Positions 13,833-23,356 of a DNA stretch of 64,000 nucleotides are shown here, piece after piece. The position numbers and the translations under genes were made by a program. How positions within the stretch are numbered: position 1 is the stretch's first letter; the number at the start of each line of letters is the position of its first letter. Below the pieces are notes generated by a model. That model ran no database searches and was not told the DNA's origin. It was given only the letters and a program-made list of their open reading frames with translations. Source of the DNA: Salvelinus alpinus (taxonomy: Eukaryota > Chordata > Actinopteri > Salmoniformes > Salmonidae); the NCBI RefSeq assembly GCF_045679555.1, contig NC_092094.1, forward strand, positions 35,852,430 through 35,916,429. The letters are read 5' to 3'.

Positions 13833-14258
13833 TGGCCACTTATCATGTTGTGCCACACTTGCTCTGAAAAGATTATCCTTCTCCAGTGGCGTGCCTACCC
13901 CAAAAGGCTTTTCCATGGTCCTAAAAACCACAATATGGAAGCTGTGTATTCAGCACAAATGTAATGCACTTAAAGCATGCCACAAGTGTGCACACCCAGC
14001 AGCACAATGAACAGGTTATGGGTTTTTCCACACTTTGATAAAGTGGACAGAGGAGTTTTTCCAGTCAGAAATGGAGCCATGATGTCTACATATCGGATGT
14101 TTAAAAAAAAAAGTGCAGTAGAGTAATTTTTTCAAATTAAATCTCAGCTGAACTGATGACCGCTTACCTTGGAATAATGCAAACACCAAGGATTGCCAGA
14201 GAGTCCGTATAAAGACACATCAACTGTTTAAGTGGCACTGCATGTTGGAGTACTATGC
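13833..14258. other. Unique spacer between Tc1 and L2 insertion
   Basis: About 430 bp of non-repetitive sequence. No gene or transposon terminus seen. The end of this stretch carries one copy of the probable L2 target-site duplication ('caaatgcaca'). Confidence 0.6.
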
Positions 14259-14479
14259 CAAATGCACATTTTAATTTAATTTTTATATATATTTCTTTCA
14301 CCTTTATTTAACCAGGTAAGCCAGTTGAGAACAAGTTCTCATTTACAACTGCGACCTGGCCAAGATAAAGCAAAGCAGTGTGACACAAACAACAGCACAG
14401 AGTTACACATGGAATAAACAAACGTACAGTCAATAACACAATGGAGATGAGGTAGTTGGATGGGCTATTTACAGATGGG

Positions 14480-16670
14480 CTATGTACAGGTGCAATGATC
14501 TGTGAGCTGTTCTGACAGCTGATGCTTAAAGTTAGTGAGGGAGATGTGAGTCTCCAGCTTCAGTGATTTTTGCAATTCGTTCCAGTCACTGGCAGCAGCG
14601 AACTGGATGGAAAGGCGGACAAAGGAGGAATTGGCTTTGGGGGTTACCAGTGAAATATACCTGCTGAAGCACCTGCTACAGGTGGATGCTGCTATGGTGA
14701 CCAGTGAGCTGAGATAAGGTGGGGCTTTACCTAGCAAAGACTTATAGATGACCCGGAGCCAGTGGGTTTGGCGACTAACATGAAGCGAGGGCCACTGAAC
14801 TCTGTCTGAGAAGTAGTTGGGGAACCAGGCGAGGCAGTCATTTGAGAAACCAAGGCTGTTGAGTCTGCCGATAAGAATACGGTGATTGACAGAGTCAAAA
14901 GCTTTGGCCAGGTCGATGAAGACGGCTGCACAGCACTGTCTTTTATCGATGGCGCTTATGATATCGTTTAGTACCTTAAGCGTGGCTGTAGTGCACCCAT
15001 GACCAGCTCGGAAACCGGATTGCACAGCGGAGAAGTTACGATGGGATTCGAAATGGTCAGGGATTTGTTTGTTAACTTGGCTTTCGAAGACCTTAGAAAG
15101 GCAGGGCAGGATGGATATAGGTCTGTAACAGTTTGGGTCTAGAGTATCTCCCACTTTGAAGAGGGGGATGACCGCAGCAGCTTTCCAATCTTTAGGAATC
15201 TCAGATGATACGAAAGAGAGGTTGAACAGGCTAGTTATAGGGGTAGCAACAATGGTGGTGAATAATTTTAGAACGAGAGTGTCCAGATTGTCTAGCCCAG
15301 CTGATTTGTATGGGTCCAGGTTTTGCAGATCTTTCAGAACATCAGCTATCTGGATTTGGGTGAAGGAGAAGCTGGGGAGGCTTCGGCAAGTAGCTGTGGG
15401 GGGTGCGGAGCTGTTGGCCAGGGTTGGGAAAGCCAGGAGGAAAGCATGGCCAGCCATAGAGAAATGCTTATTGAAATTCTCTATTATCGTGGATTTATCG
15501 GTGGTGACAGTGTTTCCTAGCCTCAGTGCAGTGGGCAGCTGGGAGGAGGTACTCTTATTCTCGATGGACTTTACAGTGTCCCAAAACATTTTGGAGTTAG
15601 AGCTACAGGATGCATATTTATGTTTGAAAAGGCTAGCCTTTGCTTTCCTAACTGACTGTGTGGATTGGTTCCTAACTTCCCTGAAAAGTTGCATATCGCG
15701 GATGCTAATGCAGTACGCGACAGGATGTTTTTGTGTTGGTCAAGGGTAGTCAGGTCTGAAGTGAACCAAGGGCTATATCTGTTCCTGGTTCTACATTTTT
15801 TGAATGGGGCATGCTTATTTAAGATGGTGAGGAAAGCACTTTTAAAGAATAACCAGGCATCCTCTACTGACGGAATGAGGTCAATATCCTTCTAGGATAC
15901 CCGGGCCAGGTCGATTAGAAAGGCCTGCTCGCTGAAGTGTTTTAGGGAGCGTTTGACAGTGATGAGGGGTGGTCATTTGACCGCAGACACATTACGGACG
16001 CAGGCAATGAGGCAGTGATCGCTGAGTTCCTGGTTGAAGACAGCAGAGGTGTATTTGGAGGGCAGGTTGGTCAGGATGATATCTATGAGGGTGCCCGTGT
16101 TTATGGATTAGGGGTTGTACCTGGAAGGTTCATTGATTATTTATGTGAGATTGAGGGCATCTAGCTTAGATTGTAGGATGGCCGGGGTGTTAAGCATGTC
16201 CCAGTTTAGGTCACCTAACAATATGAGCTCTGAAGATAGATGGGGGGCAATCAATTCACATATGGTGTCCAGGGCACAGCTGGGGGCTGAGGGTGGTCTA
16301 TAACAGGCGGCAACAGTGAGAGACTTGTTTCTGGAAAAGTGGATTTTTAGAAGTAGAAGCTCGAATTGTTTGGGCACAGACCTGGAGAGTATGACAGAAC
16401 TAGATTGCAACTCCGCCAGCTTTGTCAGTTCTATCTTGTCGAAAAATGTTATAGTTTTATCTTGTCGAATAATGTTATAGCCTTCCTATGCCAGGATTCA
16501 GACACGGCTAGGACATCTGGGTTGGCAGAGTGTGCTAAGGCAGTGAATAAAACAAACTTAGGGAGGAGACTTCTAATGTTAACATGCATGAAACCAAGAC
16601 TTTTACGGTTACAGAAGACAACAAATGAGAGCGTCTGGGGAATGGGAGTGGAGCTAGGTGCTGCAGGGCC
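14480..16670 (-). pseudogene. L2 LINE endonuclease/reverse transcriptase remnant
   Basis: Two main pieces survive. 16141-16410 encodes an endonuclease segment with 'LLGDLNWDML' (the D-x-N motif). 14480-15694 (404 codons) encodes the RT fingers ('NCYRPISILPCLSKVFE'), RT motif A ('VFIDLAKAFDSVNHRIL', near residues 258-274) and the C-terminal domain ('DWNELQKSLKLET'). At about residue 298 the text jumps in frame from 'WFPNYFSDR' to 'VQWPSLHVSRQ'. The segment with motif B and the catalytic YADD box is missing, so this copy could not reverse transcribe. The piece between 15695 and 16140 is broken by stops and shifts. Confidence 0.88.
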
Positions 16671-16688
16671 TGGATTAACCTCTACATC

Positions 16689-16717
16689 AAATCAAATCAA
16701 ATCATCAAATCAAATTT
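16689..16717. repeat. (AAATC)n 3' tail of the Rex1-type LINE
   Basis: A short pentanucleotide run, 'aaatcaaatcaaatcatcaa', marks the 3' end of the minus-strand LINE. Such simple-repeat tails, rather than poly(A), are characteristic of CR1/Rex1-group elements. It sits directly on the junction with the interrupted L2 element. Confidence 0.85.
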
Positions 16718-16920
16718 TATTAGTCACATACACATGGTTAGCAGATGTTAATGCGAGTGTAGCGAAATGCTTGTGCTTCTAGTTCCGACAATGCAGTAAT
16801 AACCAACAAGTAATCTAACCTAACAATTCCACAACTACTACCTTATACACACACACAAGTGTAAAGGGATAAAGAATATGTACATAAAGATATATGAATG
16901 AGTGGTGGTACAGAACGGCA

Positions 16921-17160
16921 TGGCAAGATGCAGTAGATGGTATAGAGTACGGTATATACATATGAGATGAGTACTGTAGGGTATGTAAACATAAAGTGGC
17001 ATAGTTTAAAGTGGCTAGTGGTACATGTGTTACATAAAGATGGCAAGATGCAGTAGATGATATAGAGTACAGTATATACATATGAGATGGGTAATGTAGG
17101 GTATGTAAACATTATATTAAGTGGCATTGTTTAAAGTGGCTAGTGGTACATTTTTACATA
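16921..17160. repeat. Tandem duplication (period 120 bp) in the LINE 3' UTR
   Basis: 'tggcaagatgcagtagatg' begins at 16921 and again at 17041. Both units continue with a matching 'tatagagtac...tatatacatatgagatg...gtagggtatgtaaaca...aagtggctagtggtac' order. The units differ by several substitutions and a small insertion near 17111. They lie between the ORF stop and the simple-repeat tail. Confidence 0.9.
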
Positions 17161-17228
17161 ATTTCCATCAATTCCCATTTTTAAAGTGGCTGGAGTTGAG
17201 TCAGTATTTTGGCAGCGGCCGCTAAATG

Positions 17229-20174
17229 TTAGTGGTGGCTGTTTAACAGTCTGATGGCCTTGAGATAGAAGCTGTTTTTCAGTCTCTCGGTCCCTGCTTT
17301 GATGCACCTGTACTGACCTCGCCTTCTGGATGATAGCGGGGTGAACAGGCAGTGGCTTGGGTGGTTGTTGTCCTTGATGATCTTTATGGCCTTCCTGTGA
17401 CATCGGGTGGTGTAGGTGTCCTGGAGGGCAGGTAGTTTGCCCCCGGTGGTGCGTTCTGCAGACCTCACTACCCTCTGGAGAGCCTTACGGTTGTGGGCGG
17501 AGCAGTTGCCGTACCAGGCGGTGATACAGCCCGACAGGATGCTCTCGATTGTGCATCTGTAGAAGTTTGTGAGTGCTTTTGGTGACAAGCCGAATTTCTT
17601 CAGCCTCCTGAGGTTGAAGAGGCGCTGCTGCGCCTTCTTCACAACGCTGTCTGTGTGGGTGGACCAATTCAGTTTGTCCGTGATGTGTACACCGAGGAAC
17701 TTAAAACTTTCCACCTTCTCCACTACTGACCCGTCGATGTGGATAGGGGGGTGCTCCCTCTGCTGTTTCCTGAAGTCCACAATCATCTCCTTTGTTTTGT
17801 TGACGTTGAGTGTGAGGTTATTTTCCTGACACCACACTCCGAGGGCCCTCACCTCCTCCCTGTAGGCCGTCTCGTCGTTGTTGGTAATCAAGCCTACCAC
17901 TGTAGTGTCATCCGCAAACTTGATGATTGAGTTGGAGGCGTGCATGGCCACGCAGTCGTGGGTGAACAGGGAGTACAGGAGAGGGCTCAGAACGCACCCT
18001 TGTGGGGCCCCAGTGTTGAGGATCAGCGGGGTGGAGATGTTGTTACCTACCCTCACCACCTGGGGGCGGCCCGTCAGGAAGTCCAGGACCCAGTTGCACA
18101 GGGCGGGGTCGAGACCCAGGGTCTCGAGCTTGATGACGAGTTTGGAGGGTACTATGGTGTTAAATGCTGAGCTGTAATCGATGAACAGCATTCTCACATG
18201 GGTATTCCTCTTGTCCAGATGGGTTAGGGCAGTGTGCAGTGTGGTTGCGATTGCGTCGTCTGTGGACCTATTGGGTCGGTAAGCAAATTGGAGTGGGTCT
18301 AGGGTGTCCGGTAGGGTGGAGGTGATATGGTCCTTGACTAGTCTCTCAAAGCACTTCATGATGACGGAAGTGAGTGCTACGGGGCGGTAGTCGTTTAGCT
18401 CAGTTACCTTAGCTTTCTTGGGAACAGGAACAATGGTGGCCCTCTTCAAGCATGTGGGAACAGCAGACTGGGATAAGGATTGATTGAATATGTCCGTAAA
18501 CACACCAGCCAGCTGGTCTGCGCATGCTCTGAGGACGCGGCTGGGAATGCCGTCTGGGCCTGCAGCCTTGCGAGGGTTAACACGTTTAAATGTTTTACTC
18601 ACCTCGGCTGCAGTGAAGGAGAGCCCGCAGGTTTTGGTAGGGGGCCGTGTCAGTGGCACTGTATTGTCCTCAAAGCGGGCAAAAAAGTTGTTTAGCCTGT
18701 CTGGGAGCAAGACATCCTGGTCCGCGACGGGGCTGGTTTTCTTTTTGTAATCCGTGATTGACTGTAGACCCTGCCACATACCTCTTGTGTCTGAGCTGTT
18801 GAATTGCGACTCGATTTTGTCTCTGTACTGGGACTTAGCCTGTTTGATTGCCTTGCGGAGAGAATAGCTACACTGTTTGTATTCGGTCATGCTTCCGGTC
18901 ACCTTGCCCTGGTTAAAAGCAGTGGTTCGCGCTTTCAGTTTCACGCGAATGCTGCCGTCAATCCACGGTTTCTGGTTTGGGAATGTTTTAATCGTTGCTG
19001 TGGGTACGACATCGTCAATGCACTTCCTAATGAACTCGCTCACCGAATCAGCATATTCGTCAATATTGTTGTTGGACGCAATGCGGAACATATTCCAATC
19101 CGCGTGATCGAAGCAGTCTTGAAGCGTGGATTCAGATTGGTCGGACCAGCGTTGAACAGACCTGAGCGCGGGAGCTTGTTGTTTTAGTTTCTGTTTGTAG
19201 GCTGGAATCAACAAAATGGAGTCGTGGTCAGCTTTTCCGAAAGGGGGGCGGGGGAGGGCCTTATATGCGTCGCGGAAATTAGTATAACAATGATCTAGGG
19301 TTTTTCCAGCCCTGGTAGCACAATCGATATGCTGATAGAATTTAGGGAGTTTTGTTTTTAGATTAGCCTTGTTAAAATCCCCAGCTACGATGAATGCAGC
19401 CTCAGGGTGTGTGGTTTCCAGTTTACAAAGAGTCAGATAAAGTTCGTTCAGGGCCATCGATGTGTCTGCTTGGGGGGGAATATATACGGCTGTGATTATG
19501 ATTGAAGAGAATTCCCTTGGTAGATAATGCGGTCGACATTTGATTGTGAGGAGTTCTAGATCAGGTGAACAGAATGACTTGAGTTCCTGTGTGTTGTTAT
19601 GATGATCACACCACGTCTCGTTAATCATAAGGCATACCCCCCCGCCCCTCTTCTTACCAGAAAGATGTTTGTTTCTGTCGGCGCGAAGCATGAAGAAACC
19701 AGCTGGCTGCACCGACTCCGTTAGCGTCTCTTGAGTTAGCCATGTTTCCGTGAAGCAGAGCACGTTGCAATCCCTGATGTCTCTCTGGAATGCTACCCGT
19801 GCTCGGATTTCATCAACCTTATTGTCAAGAGACTGGACATTGGCGAGTAGTATGCTAGGGAGTGGAGCGCGATGTGCCCGTCTCCGAAGCCTGACCACGA
19901 GACCGCCTCGTTTGCCCCTTTTACGGCGTCGCACAGGGTCGCCGGCTGGGATCAGATCCATTGTATTGGGTGGAAGGCAAAACACTGGATCCGTTTCGGG
20001 AAAGTCATATTCCTGGTAGGAACGATGATGAGTTGACGTTAATCGTATATTCAGTAGTTCCTCCCGACTGTATGTAATGAAACCTAAGATTACCTGGGGT
20101 ACCGATGTAAGAAATAACACATAAAAAAACAAAATACTGCATATTTTCCAAGGAACGCGAAGCGAGGCGGCCAT
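17229..20174 (-). CDS. Rex1-type LINE endonuclease-reverse transcriptase, intact ORF
   Basis: An uninterrupted 981-codon ORF. It would encode the protein that nicks target DNA and primes reverse transcription of the LINE RNA. Residues 1-44 are unusual: a basic start, then a hydrophobic run about 11-32. Residues 80-101 are highly basic. The APE-type endonuclease spans about 107-322, with 'NVQSL', 'FTETWL' (Glu), 'VAGDFN' (Asp/Asn) and 'ADHDSILL' (Asp/His). The RT spans about 530-800: 'GPDGIP', motif A 'LFIDYSSAFNTI' (Asp 666), motif B 'NTGAPQG' and motif C 'FADD' (753-756). The C-terminal domain ends 'AIRLLNSHH'. The ATG is about 20 bp from the element's 5' end with G at -3 and +4. All catalytic residues I can check are present. 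Whether it is transcribed is unknown. Confidence 0.9.
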   Translation of the reverse strand: MAASLRVPWKICSILFFYVLFLTSVPQVILGFITYSREELLNIRLTSTHHRSYQEYDFPETDPVFCLPPNTMDLIPAGDPVRRRKRGKRGGLVVRLRRRAHRAPLPSILLANVQSLDNKVDEIRARVAFQRDIRDCNVLCFTETWLTQETLTESVQPAGFFMLRADRNKHLSGKKRGGGVCLMINETWCDHHNNTQELKSFCSPDLELLTIKCRPHYLPREFSSIIITAVYIPPQADTSMALNELYLTLCKLETTHPEAAFIVAGDFNKANLKTKLPKFYQHIDCATRAGKTLDHCYTNFRDAYKALPRPPFGKADHDSILLIPAYKQKLKQQAPALRSVQRWSDQSESTLQDCFDHADWNMFRIASNNNIDEYADSVSEFIRKCIDDVVPTATIKTFPNQKPWIDGSIRVKLKARTTAFNQGKVTGSMTEYKQCSYSLRKAIKQAKSQYRDKIESQFNSSDTRGMWQGLQSITDYKKKTSPVADQDVLLPDRLNNFFARFEDNTVPLTRPPTKTCGLSFTAAEVSKTFKRVNPRKAAGPDGIPSRVLRACADQLAGVFTDIFNQSLSQSAVPTCLKRATIVPVPKKAKVTELNDYRPVALTSVIMKCFERLVKDHITSTLPDTLDPLQFAYRPNRSTDDAIATTLHTALTHLDKRNTHVRMLFIDYSSAFNTIVPSKLVIKLETLGLDPALCNWVLDFLTGRPQVVRVGNNISTPLILNTGAPQGCVLSPLLYSLFTHDCVAMHASNSIIKFADDTTVVGLITNNDETAYREEVRALGVWCQENNLTLNVNKTKEMIVDFRKQQREHPPIHIDGSVVEKVESFKFLGVHITDKLNWSTHTDSVVKKAQQRLFNLRRLKKFGLSPKALTNFYRCTIESILSGCITAWYGNCSAHNRKALQRVVRSAERTTGGKLPALQDTYTTRCHRKAIKIIKDNNHPSHCLFTPLSSRRRGQYRCIKAGTERLKNSFYLKAIRLLNSHH

Positions 20175-20194
20175 CTCTTTTCGGCGCCGGAAGT

Positions 20195-21567
20195 GGAACA
20201 GAGGAACAGAGGAGGAGTAGGATAAGGGTACGGCTAAAGGCTATAAGAACTGGTCGTCTAGTGCGTTCAGAACAGAGAGTAAAAGGAGGAGGTTTCTGGG
20301 CGCGGAAGAATAGATTCAAGGCATAATGTACAGACAAGGGTATGGTAGGATGTGAATACAGTGGAGGTAAACCTAGGCATTGAGTGACGATGAGAGAGGT
20401 TATGTCTCTAGAAACACCATTTAAACCAGGTGAGGTCACCGCATGTGTGGGAGGTGGAACAAAGGGGCTAGCTAAGGCATATTGAGCAGGGCTGGTGGCT
20501 CTACAGTGAAATAAGACAATAACTAACCAAAACAGCAATGGACAAGGCATATTGACATTAGGGAGAGGCATGTGTAGCCGAGTGATCATAGGGACCAGTG
20601 AGTAGCTAGGTGAGCTGGAGACACGGCGATTCAGACAGCTAGCGGGCCGGGGCTAGCAGAAGGGGGACGTCGCGACGAAAGAGTCTGTTGCAGCCCCCTC
20701 GGACGGTTTCGTCGGCAGACCAGTCTTGATGGATTGGCAGGGCTCCGTGTAGGCAGTAAAAGGGTCCAGGCCAATTGGCAAAATAGGTATAAGAAATTGG
20801 CTGACGAACCTCTTCAGCCAACAGTCCAATATGCTCTAGACAGCTAGCGGGCGGCGGCTAGCAGGCTAGCGGGCTAGTGGATGGGCCTTCAGGGGACATC
20901 GTGACGGAGGAGCCTGTTGAAACCCCCTCGGGCTGATTACATCAGTAGACCAGTCGTGATGGATAGGCGGGGCTCCGTGTCGGCAGTAAGAGAGGTCCAG
21001 GCCAATTGTCAAAATAGGTATTGTAGCCCAAGGAGTGGCTGATGGACCTCTTCAGCTAGCCGGGAGATGGACCTAGCACGAGGCTAGTTCCAGGCAAACT
21101 GGTGCTTGCTTCGGGACAGAGACGTTAGCCAGGAGTAGCCACTCGGACAGCAGCAAGCTAGCTGCGATGATCCAGGTGAACATGTTCAGAGCTTGCGGTA
21201 GGAATCCGGAGATGTGTAGATTTGATGGAGAAAAAGGCAGTCAGATATGCTCTGGGTTGAGTCGCGCTGTGAAGACTGGCTGGAGTTGACCGGGCTAAGT
21301 TCAGCTGATGACCGCTAGCAGTGGCTAACTGACTACTAGCTAGTAGCTAGTTAGCTGGCTAGCTTCTGTTGGGGGTTCCGGTTCTAAAGTATAGAAAATA
21401 GCAGATCCATACCACATTGGGTGAGGCGGGTTGCAGGAGAGTATGTTGAAATTGAGGTTAAAAATATAAAAAATATATACGAAATATATACGAAGGAAAA
21501 AAAGATATATACACGGGACACGACAAGACAATGACAAAGACGTCTGAACTGCTACGCCATCTTGGAT
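20195..21567 (-). other. L2 5' leader with a ~205-bp tandem duplication
   Basis: This is the 5' untranslated part of the interrupted L2 element, recognisable by its continuity with the L2 body and its 'ccaagatggcg' terminus. It holds two diverged copies of a module beginning 'gacagctagcgggc' (at 20634 and 20839). Both contain 'ccctcgg', 'agaccagtc', 'ggctccgtgt', 'gtccaggccaattg' and 'gacctcttcagc'-like landmarks in the same order. The leader is rich in CTAGC motifs and less AT-rich than its flanks. An internal promoter is expected here for a LINE, but none is demonstrable. Confidence 0.7.
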
Positions 21568-21838
21568 CAAATGACACAAAGCGCACCAGAGAATTCCAGA
21601 CATGCAAAGTATAGAAATCATGATGTTAGTAAGGCTGGAGCTAGAATTTCCAAGAGCAAGATGTAACAATAATGGGTTAATACAAAAGCCAATTCTCGCC
21701 TTTCATCATATTCAGTTAACAGTGGAGGCTCCTCAGAGGAAGAAGGGGAGGATCATCCTCCTCAGTGAATTTCATTTTTTTTTTTACAGTGAAACATTTC
21801 AAAAGTTATCCTTTTTAGATAAAACTACACCATATATA

Positions 21839-23356
21839 CAGTACATTCGGGAAGTATTCAGACCCCTTGACTTTTTCAACATCTTACAGCCTTATTCTAA
21901 TTAAATTGTTTATTTTCCTCATCAAACTACACATAATACCCCAAAATGACAAAGCAAAAACAGTTTTTTATTTATTTTTACAAATGTTTTAAAAAGGTCA
22001 AACTGAAATATCACATTCAGGGTCACATTCAGACCCTACTCAGTACTTTGTTGAAGCACTCATGACAGTGATTACAACCTTAAGACTTTGTGAGTATTAC
22101 GCTACAAGCTTGAAACACCTGAATTTGGGGAGATTCTCCCAATCTTTTCTGCAGATCCTCTCAAGCTCTGTCAGGCTGGATGGGGAGTGTTGCTGCACAG
22201 CTATTTTCAGGTCTCTCCAGAGACTTTCGATCGGGTTCAAGTCCGGGCTCTGGCTGGGCCACTCAAGGACTTTCAGAGACTTGTCCCGAAGCCACTCCTG
22301 CATTGTTTTGGCTGTGTGCTGAGGGTTGTTGTCCTGTTGGAAGGTGAACCTTCGCCACAGTCTGAGATCCTGAGCGCTCTGGAGCAGGTTTTCATCAAGG
22401 ATCTCTCAGTACTTTGCTCCGTTTATCTTTCCCCTCGATCCTGCCGCTGAAAAACATCCCCACAGCATGATGCTGCCACCGCCATGCTTCACCGTAGGGG
22501 CGGTGCCAGGTTTCCTCCAGACGTGAAGCTTGGCATTCAGGCCAAAGAGTTCAATCTTGGTTTCATCAGACCAGAGAATCTTGTTTCTCATGGTCTGACA
22601 GCTGTTTAGGTGCCTTTTGGCAAACTCCAAGACTGATTGGTGGAGTGCTGCAGAGATGGTTGTCCTTCTGGAAGGTTCTTCCATCTAGACAGAGGAACTC
22701 TGGAACTCTGTCAGAGTGACCATCGGGTTCTTAGTAACCTCCCTAACCAAGGCCCTTCCCAAGGCCCTGCTCAGTTTGGCTGGGCGGACAACCCTTCCCA
22801 AGGCCCTGCTCAGTTTGGCTGGGCGGTCAGCTCTAGGAAGAGTCTTGGTGGTTCCAAACTTCTTCCATTTAAGAATGATGGAGCCCACTGTATTCTTGGG
22901 GACCTTCAATGCCGCAGAAATGTTTTGGTACCCTACCCCAGATCTATGCCTCAAAACAATCCTGTCTCGGAGCTCTACAGACAATTCCTTCAATATCATG
23001 GCTTGGTTTTTGCTCTGACATGCACTGCCTTTCCAAATCATGTCCAGTCAATTGAATTTACCACAGGTGGACTCCAATCAAGTTGTAGAAACATCTCAAG
23101 GATGATCAATGAAAACCGGATGCACCTGAGCTCAATTTCAAGACTCATAGTAAAGGGTCTTAATACTTAATTCTGTTTTTATTTTACATTTTTAATAAAT
23201 TAGAAGAAATGTCTGAACCTGTTTTGCTTCATACTTTTGGGGTATTGTGTGTAGATTGCTAAAGATTTGTTAAAAAAAAATCTATGTTAGAGTAAGGCTG
23301 TAACGTAACAAAATGTGAAAAAAGTCAAGGGGTCTGATTACTTTCCGAAGGCACCA
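21839..23356 (-). mobile_element. Tc1-like transposon nested in the hAT-like element
   Basis: Same family as 12331-13830. The left end is 'cagtacattcgggaagtatt' and the right end is 'gattactttccgaaggcacca', flanked by TA (21837-21838 and 23357-23358). The host text 'actacaccatata' and 'tattcacatcatc' reads through when the element and one TA are removed. Transposase orientation is minus. Terminal bases are mutated relative to the sister copies (gtac/gcacca for gtgc/gcactg). Confidence 0.9.
22038..22999 (-). pseudogene. Tc1 transposase pseudogene with altered catalytic Asp
   Basis: The start at 22999 gives 'MILKELSVELRDRIVLRHRS'. The DNA-binding domain reads well to 22685, where a stop breaks it. 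The middle segment (22406-22684) has the first catalytic motif '[12 protein letters not shown]'. The second motif reads Q-D-N-N-P-Q-H near 22315-22345, where sister copies have N-D-P-K-H, so the catalytic aspartate is replaced by asparagine. The Glu region '[11 protein letters not shown]' is present at 22097-22303. A 39-bp tandem duplication at 22753-22830 adds 13 residues in frame in the linker. The copy is dead. Confidence 0.88.

Larger units (their letters stand above)
16689..20194 (-). mobile_element. Rex1/Babar-type LINE, apparently full length
   Basis: Minus-strand non-LTR retrotransposon lying inside the L2 element. Its 3' end carries an (AAATC)n tract on the plus strand (TTTGA repeats in element orientation), preceded by 'gtgactaataaaatttg'. 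Its 5' end at about 20194 reads 'acttccggcgccgaaaagag' immediately before the ORF's ATG. The L2 sequence stops at 16688 ('cctctacatc') and resumes at about 20195 ('ggaacagaggaacagagg'), which fixes the insertion. Assignment to Rex1 rests on RT motifs such as 'YSSAFNTIVPSKL' and 'FADDTTVVGLI', typical of fish Rex1. Confidence 0.88.
14269..21567 (-). mobile_element. L2-clade (RSg-1-like) LINE split by a Rex1-type LINE
   Basis: Minus-strand LINE. Its 3' end lies at low coordinates, where 'ctttatttaaccaggtaagc' is the complement of the L2/RSg-1 tail 'ttacctggttaaataaag'. Its 5' end is near 21567, where the complement starts 'tccaagatggcg'. Sequence homologous to the L2 body occurs at 14290-16688 and its 5' leader at 20195-21567; the 3.5 kb between is a different LINE. 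The flanks carry near-identical 'caaatgcaca' (14259-14268) and 'caaatgacaca' (21568-21578), a plausible target-site duplication implying a full-length insertion. Family assignment rests on recalled sequence similarity and shared C-terminal protein with the fragment at 23883-24523. Confidence 0.85.

Noticed and set aside
15156..15749. 197-codon plus-strand ORF
   Set aside because: It is the antisense shadow of the L2 reverse transcriptase region.
18804..19187. 127-codon plus-strand ORF
   Set aside because: Antisense to the intact Rex1-type ORF and without any domain.
20005..20589. 194-codon minus-strand ORF as a host gene or LINE ORF1
   Set aside because: It spans the junction between the L2 leader and the Rex1-type 5' end, overlaps the intact ORF in another frame, and has no RNA-binding or coiled-coil features.
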